DNA from: Ceratothoa steindachneri
Lineage: Eukaryota; Arthropoda; Malacostraca; Isopoda; Cymothoidae
Direction: 5' to 3'
Assembly: GCA_963969495.1 (NCBI GenBank)
Contig: OZ018333.1
Coordinates: 13,935,420-13,999,419 of the forward strand
Length of the DNA: 64,000 bases
In this document: positions 58,676 to 64,000 of the stretch, one piece after another
Layout: every line of letters starts with the position of its first letter
Numbering within the stretch: the stretch's first letter is position 1
The notes under the pieces: generated by a model
Databases searched by the model: none
Told to the model about the DNA's origin: nothing
Seen by the model: the letters and a program-made list of their open reading frames with translations, nothing else
Program-made: the position numbers and the translations under genes

Positions 58676-58965
58676 TGTAGTGGGCACCCACCGAACCTAC
58701 ACTCTAACCCCAATCTATCCAACCCGCTTCCTACACTAAGTTGGGTGTGATAAATCGAGGGAGAAATAAAATGGATTGTATATACAGTCCTTTATTTACC
58801 CCCAAAATATGAGGTAATTATATTTGAGATCTCGTTACTTATATATACACGAACACAAAAAAGTATGAGATAGATATATTTACAATTACAATATATACAC
58901 AATCAACATAAGCAGTCCTATCACCAAACAAAATTTTACCTAAATAAATAAGAGAGAATCAATCA
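58676..58965 (-). mobile_element. LTR fragment of the element III family
   Basis: Starts TGTAGTGGGC and then follows the element III LTR with clear divergence: atccaacccgcttcctacact, aaatggattgtatatacagtcc, gagatctcgttactt. Only the first third of the LTR is present, and no internal sequence follows. The differences from elements II-IV show an older or separate subfamily. Confidence 0.8.
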
Positions 58966-58969
58966 AGCA

Positions 58970-59560
58970 ACCTCCCCCCCTCCAAAGAGTGTGATGACTG
59001 GGCAACCAGATCAACATTTCGCTCTTTCTCACACACTACATGACAGGAATCAGATGGGAGTGGGAACTTAAAGTTGCAGCCACCATGCTGCAACTGTTTC
59101 CATGGACCTACCCCCCTCCCCCCATCCTGCTGCAATGGCTTCAGGTCACTTTCCATGGTTTTTAAATCAGGTACACTCGCTGGACACACCTCCATTTGAT
59201 CAAGTGATCCCATGCACCGTACGGCAAAACTGTTGTCTCCCAAACTGTTCGGCACATTCTTGTTTGAATGTCCTAGTCTGGGTGATTTTCAGGCAAATTA
59301 CTTGTTCCGGTACTGGGATGAGCAGGGTTGCTAGCACTTGTTTCTTGTACTTGGGATGAGTTCGTGCACATATTGACTTCTTTGAGGAGGTCGGTATCCA
59401 TTTTATTTGACTTGATGTTGCCTGCTTGCTCCTGTTCTTGGGGGTAGTAGAGCCCCCCTCCCCCTATACCGAAGTGTGCTTCCTTCTTGTTTTCTTTTAT
59501 TTTTTGTTAGTTTGGGTTTTTGTTCTTTTTATTGTTTTTTTTATAACCTAGCCTAGTATG
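58970..59560 (+). pseudogene. LINE 3'-end fragment related to LINE-C
   Basis: Diverged match to 63420-63960: catttcgctcttcctcacac, gggaacttaaagttgcagcc, tggcttcaggtc, cccaaactgttcggcacattc. The region encodes the Cys/His end of ORF2 (consensus C..C....T..H.L..CP) but with frames broken. It ends in a T-rich tail. Confidence 0.75.
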
Positions 59561-59819
59561 AGGCTGAAAAGTAATTATTGCAACTTATAATAGCATTTGT
59601 GGCACTTGGCATATTGCACTATAAAAATCCTTTGTCTTCATTGGCAGTCACCAGGTGGGATCCACCTCTTAGATTAAAAAAAACAACAAAAAAACAGCAT
59701 TGTCTTGGTTTGCATTTGTGTTCTGTTTTTATAACATGTTAGAATGTCATTGATTATGTTATGACAAGCATTTTGGCTGTGTGGTATCTAGTTTTTTGTC
59801 CCCATAGAAGGGGCCATTT
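59561..59819. other. No gene recognised
   Basis: AT-rich, with A-rich runs near 59675-59697. Possibly the 3' UTR and tail of the preceding LINE fragment. Confidence 0.4.
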
Positions 59820-60420
59820 TGACTGTGTTGAACCATGCGTATGTAGGGTTATAAGAGAGTAGTGATTAGCTGTGTCATTGTCTTGGTATGTGTATGTTAG
59901 CTTCAATGATATAACTGTGTATTTAGGGTGAGCGGGGGATTGTTATGTCATGTATGTAGAGGTTAAAGAGCGTAGATGAGAGTATAAACCCTTTAGGGAG
60001 ACTTTTGTGCAGTTCTTGATGTTTAATGACTGGTGAGCAAATATCACAAGGGTGGTTCTACCCCCGCATAGATGGCCAGCAATCTTTTTGTGTTGCGGGT
60101 GTATATTTTGTCTGTGAGGTTGTAGTGGGGGGATGGCATTAAAAGCTTCACTGATATCATTTATTAAAACGAGTGTGGTTGTTCATGATTGATGCCATTA
60201 TAGATTTTTTGTGTGAATTCTGTAAGAAGTGGAGTTGTTGAGTGTAGTGGTCTAAATCAATATCTAGGTGTTAAGGGAATCTATAGATGGAATGGTATAG
60301 GATGAGGTGCTCTATGACTTTGGAGGAGATCCAAAGAAATGATGAGATAGTGTGAGAAAGATGATGTTGGGTCTCTCTGATGGGCTTAGGGATTGTGTAA
60401 ATATGTAAAACTTAAAAAAA
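59820..60420 (-). pseudogene. LINE-E reverse transcriptase remnant
   Basis: The minus strand shows, across frames: IPKP near the start, SSKVIEHLILY, a SVLVIVDISEAFNAIPP-like block, then GFILSSTLFNLYIHDITIP, the RT block that normally reads G.PQGS.LSP.LFNLY. Heavily mutated, with many stops. Its wording differs from LINE-A, so it belongs to another Jockey-like family. Confidence 0.65.
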
Positions 60421-60719
60421 AAATCCTGAATTGTAAGTTATTATTTCTAAATAAATTAGGTTTCAGTTTAGTATATATAGATTTTCTTGCTCCAATACTT
60501 GGGTATCTTGCTGCCATGACTGTTGAGAGGTTAAGAAAACTCCAAGCAACATTTTGTTTTAATTAACTAGAAAGAGAAATAATTAAACATTACAACAGGG
60601 AATGTAAAGAATGCACCATGTAAAAAAGAGGTTATATATAATAACAATACAAATAATAACACGCATCCTACCTCCAAGGTGGGCAGGTGCTGTATTTCAC
60701 ACATCAAAATTACAATAGT

Positions 60720-61209
60720 GGCTTAAGCCATAGGTCTCTATAACTTCTGAAATAACAAGTGACTTAAGGCATAGATAGGTCTATATAACTTCCGGAGTAA
60801 CAAGGGACTTAAGGCATAAGTCTATATACTTCTGGAATAACAAGTGGCTTAAGGCATAGGTCTATATAACTTCTGGAATAACAAGTGACTTAAGGCATAG
60901 GTCTATATAACTTCCGGAGTAACTAGGGACTTAAGGCATAAGTCTATATACTTCTGGAATAACAAGTGGCTTAAGGCATAGGTCTATATAACTTCTGGAA
61001 TAACAAGTGACTTAAGGCATAGGTCTATATAACTTCTGGAGTAACAAGGGACTTAAGGCATAAGTCTATATACTTCTGGAATAACAAGTGGCTTAAGGCA
61101 TAGGTCTATATAACTTCTGGAATAACAAGTGGCTTAAGGCATAAGTCTATATACTTCTGGAATAACAAGTGGCTTAAGGCATAGGTCTATATAACTCCTG
61201 GAATAACAG
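60720..61209. repeat. About 41-bp minisatellite with higher-order structure, 12 monomers
   Basis: Monomers share aaggcataggtctatata, then cttctggaataac. Three monomer types are distinguishable (X ending caagtgactt, Y with cggagtaac or tggagtaac and gggactt, Z with the shorter aagtctatatacttc). They occur as a repeating X-Y-Z triplet of about 122 bp, three times, with irregular monomers at both ends. Confidence 0.92.
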
Positions 61210-62500
61210 AGAGAGAAAGTTAGTCTAAACACCTGCCTTGTCTCAAATGCTGGATAAAACTGGAGACTGTTAATGAAAGAAAACAGAATCAATGTGTGTC
61301 CTAAGAGTTACCCATGAATGGTTTACATTTATTCTCTCTTGATATTTATATTATATTTTGGAATTTGTTATTTCACTTCTCAATGTTGTATTATATACAA
61401 AGCGTATCAACAAATTGTACGTATTTAGGATTGTAAATTGAACTGTATATTTGAACATTTATAAAAATATATTCCAGTTTGTATGTCTGTCTTCATCTTA
61501 AACATTCATTATCAGATCTGTGAACCCTAACTGTGCAGTGTTTTAACTTTGTTTACTAATACTGCCACTTAATGGTTACATGTCATTTTGAAAGTGTTTA
61601 GGAAAAGAAATTACTGCAAATAATAGTTGAATTAGACTAAAACAATCTTTCTCTCTTCCTAAGGTTATTTGTAAAACAACTGAAAATAAAGTATAATATA
61701 TTATTGAAGTTAAAGGAGAAATTTATCCACCAGAAACTTTAGTGAATTTATATTATATCCACATAAGAATCTTCAAGCAATTATGGATGGAGACAAGATT
61801 AATGAACAGAATATATTTGCTGATGAAATATTGGAAAATAAAAGGGTGAGTTACTTGTTAATTTTGAGATATTTAATGTGTTTAAGCAAGGCTGACTAAT
61901 TCCTCACTTCATAAGTTGATTGTTGCTCTTGTGTTGCTGTATATTGTGCCATCAATTGGTCATGAATGATTGCATTAAATGATGCAAATAATTGGTGAAT
62001 AATGAAAATTAACTTTAAGTTTGAAGGACTGGTACCAGATTGACTAGTATTTTGAAAGAGGGGGATCTTGGAATATTTTATTTTTATTGCTAGGTGTTTC
62101 ATAACACGCCTAAATCTTGATGTGGAATCACTTTATTATAATCAAATCCAAGTAATTTCGGAGGCATTGTCAGAATAGATTGCTTTAACCCCAATTCTAC
62201 AATATGAACTAGGCATTGAGATGTGGAAAATTGTGTACATACTAGGCATGATCCACATGCTGGGGGAGCATATATCTGATCTCAAGCGTCCTTTAAATCC
62301 TGGTTTCTATGACCAATAAGGTTTTGAATGGAAAGTATTATGGCTAAACTGGAGTCTGTAATAAGTTTGCCCAGTAGAGAAAGGCTGGGTCTAGGATGAT
62401 TTCTATCATAGTGCAAAAAGGATCTTTTCATCTGTTGCAGGTGGATTTGATTGACCAAACCCGTCTCTGCTTGTTGACTGGTACCTTCCATACATCCCTT
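61210..62500. other. No gene recognised
   Basis: AT-rich unique-looking DNA with only short frames. Nothing identifiable. Confidence 0.5.
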
Positions 62501-62932
62501 GTAGAGAGCATCCTGTGCTCATTATGCACAGGCTCAGCATTTCATCCCCCATAAGAGGCACAGCAATTTACCTGCCTTGCCACTGTGCTGATGGGACTCA
62601 GTGCCCCGTCTGGCCCCAGCTTAGCTTCTTCTTTCTAACAGCCTGCATTTTTACTCTACTTCCTCACTCTCCCTACAACTTCTCCCACAACTTTCTCTGG
62701 TCAGCCTCTAATTTCATTGGGTTGATGCTGACCAGCTTCCTCTCACCCAACTATCCCAGATTGGGGCTGAGGTGGGGTCCCCTCACCCCTGAGCTCTGGT
62801 TTGGGGTGGTGTGTTATTAACAGCAATGCTGATGGGCAGCCAGGCTACTAGGCGGGAAGAGTAATTTTAATTGGCGGCAGCTGGCTGTACTCACCCCTCA
62901 CAGAGCGGGCTACTGCGTAGGGTGATGAGCGT
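62501..62932 (+). pseudogene. LINE-C ORF2 decayed region before RNase H
   Basis: A short match, ccccataagaggcacagcaa at about 62548, to the LINE-A region after the RT thumb (56545), followed by Pro-rich frames. It suggests that this is the RT to RNase H connection of a related LINE, but it is poorly preserved. Confidence 0.45.
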
Positions 62933-63412
62933 TTGCGTCTCACCCCCTGTGCTTTCTCAGGGGACCCTCCAAATTTCTTCTACCGGAGAGGAGGCTTATT
63001 TATCTCCTTTGCCTACAGGTGTAGGGGACTCACCCTCACCCCCCTGTATACGGATGGCTCCAAGTCCGAAGAGGGGGTCGGCTTCCACGCCGTATCCCCT
63101 CTGTTTGAAGTCCGCGGGGCTCTACTAGGCGCTGCGTCTGTCTTCACGGCCGAGCTGGTGGCAATACACCACTCGGTACGGGAGATTACGCGACGTGCCC
63201 GGTTCGGAGACCGGATTGTGATTTATAGCGACTCACAAAGCGCACTGAGTGCTCTCGGGGCATTGGAATCTCCGCATCCCCTGGTTCGCGAAATCCGTGA
63301 TGCCACGGTTTTGGCGAGCCGGGCAGATGTCGAAATTATCTTCTGCTGGGTTCCTGGACATGTAGGAATTGCGGGGAATGAGGGCGCCAAAGAGTCCGCG
63401 AGGACTCTGTGA
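62933..63412 (+). CDS. LINE-C ORF2 fragment: RNase H domain
   Basis: Open for 159 codons. LYTDGSKSEEGVGF (D41), VFTAELVAIHH (E74), IVIYSDSQSALSAL (D100) and FCWVPGHVGIAGNEGAKE. This is the RNase H found at the ORF2 C-terminus of I-group and related LINEs. The fourth catalytic position, normally Asp in NE.AD, is Lys (K153), so the enzyme is probably dead although the frame is intact. Upstream residues (SGDPPNFFYRRGG) belong to the connection region. The true frame begins upstream, and the ATG is not a real start. Confidence 0.85.
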   Translation: MRLTPCAFSGDPPNFFYRRGGLFISFAYRCRGLTLTPLYTDGSKSEEGVGFHAVSPLFEVRGALLGAASVFTAELVAIHHSVREITRRARFGDRIVIYSDSQSALSALGALESPHPLVREIRDATVLASRADVEIIFCWVPGHVGIAGNEGAKESARTL

Positions 63413-64000
63413 CCGGACCAGCGTTTCGCTCTTCCTCACACCGACTATATGGGAGGAATACGGGCAGCTATTCAGACCGCTTGGCAAAGAAGATGGGAGA
63501 TGGTCGAAGGGAACTTAAAGTTGCATGCCATTGCACCCAGACTGTTCCCATGGAACTATCCCCCAATGCCATGACGGCTTCAGGTCGCTTTCTGTTGTCT
63601 CCGAATCGGACATACTTGTGTGACGCATCGCTATTTGATGGAGCACTCACTTGCGCTCTAATGTGATGACTGTGTTGTCCCCCAGACTGTTTGGCACATT
63701 CTTGTCGAATGTCCCAGTCTGGGTGATCTTGGCGCACGTTACCTGTCCCGGTACCAGGATTTGCGGGGTCGCTACTGCCTGTCCCTTGTACTCGGGACGA
63801 ATGCGTGTACCTTGACTGGTGGACTGATAGACTTTTGGGGGGAGGCCGGCCTTCTCCCTTTTATTTAACTAGTTTCTTTTTTTATTGTTTCCTTTCTAAG
63901 TGGCATGCTCCTACACCGGATGGAGGGGGACCTCCCCCCAACGCCGGAGCTTGCTTCCTGATTGTCATCTCTTTTTATCATTGTTTTCTTTTCAAATTGT
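63413..64000 (+). pseudogene. LINE-C ORF2 C-terminus and 3' UTR
   Basis: After a stop, WKLACHCTQT-like and FLLSPNRTYLCDASLF segments lead to CDDCVVPQTVWHILVECPSL, the Cys/His motif at the end of ORF2 in this LINE group, then YLSRYQDLRGRYCLSLVLGT. The stop lies near 63870. The T-rich 3' UTR continues past the window end. The 58970-59560 fragment is a diverged copy of this segment. Confidence 0.8.

Noticed and set aside
60720..61209. CRISPR-like array
   Set aside because: The monomers are contiguous with no unique spacers and vary internally, so this is a minisatellite in a eukaryotic context.

Overview
The window looks like a repeat-dense stretch of an invertebrate animal genome, possibly arthropod or crustacean; that is inferred from the element families and is not proven. 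I found no convincing host gene, tRNA, rRNA, CRISPR array or bacterial-type operon. Almost everything recognisable is a transposable element, a fragment of one, or simple-sequence DNA. Long (TA)n tracts recur at 22.6, 36.5, 39.2 and 41.3 kb.

Layout. (1) 1-17289 is a tandem duplication with a period of about 9.47-9.48 kb and two nearly identical copies. Each copy carries a Copia pol 3' end with the start of its LTR, degenerate internal repeat blocks, a pyrimidine-rich stretch and a CR1-like LINE. In copy 1 a truncated LINE 3' end sits inside the endonuclease of another LINE. (2) 17290-22576 is a plus-strand LTR element (element I) with an open 366-aa Gag-like frame but almost no pol. It ends against a 100-bp (AT)n tract. 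(3) 22897-37880 is a minus-strand Ty3/Gypsy element (element II). Its RNase H is the last pol domain and an integrase-type GPY module lies upstream of RT, a Gmr1-like order. (4) Inside the gag of element II sits element III (26555-35316, minus), a complete but decayed Gypsy element with its own LTRs. (5) 38-40 kb holds a Penelope-like RT remnant and a hAT transposase remnant. (6) 41.7-56.7 kb is one broken APE-type LINE split twice, by a 1.93-kb TIR element with an 8-bp target duplication (41892-43820) and by element IV (46720-55625), a young Gypsy element. (7) 57-64 kb holds LINE fragments, a hAT-like MITE, an LTR fragment of the element III type, a higher-order minisatellite and a LINE 3' end with RNase H.

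The most interesting system is the element III/IV lineage. Element IV encodes an uninterrupted 1588-codon Pol frame with the order retropepsin 1, RT, RNase H, OTU-like domain (catalytic Cys position occupied by Ser), retropepsin 2, integrase, C-terminal tail. Gag has five CCHC knuckles. Gag and pol are joined by a textbook -1 frameshift heptamer placed directly before the gag stop, with a hairpin 8 nt downstream. The decayed element III shows the same order, so the design is a lineage trait and not a one-off rearrangement.

In order of insertion: the LINE near 42-56 kb was hit by the TIR element and element IV, and element II was hit by element III. In each Gypsy insertion a 4-bp target duplication remains at the junctions, and the interrupted reading frame is consistent across the gap.
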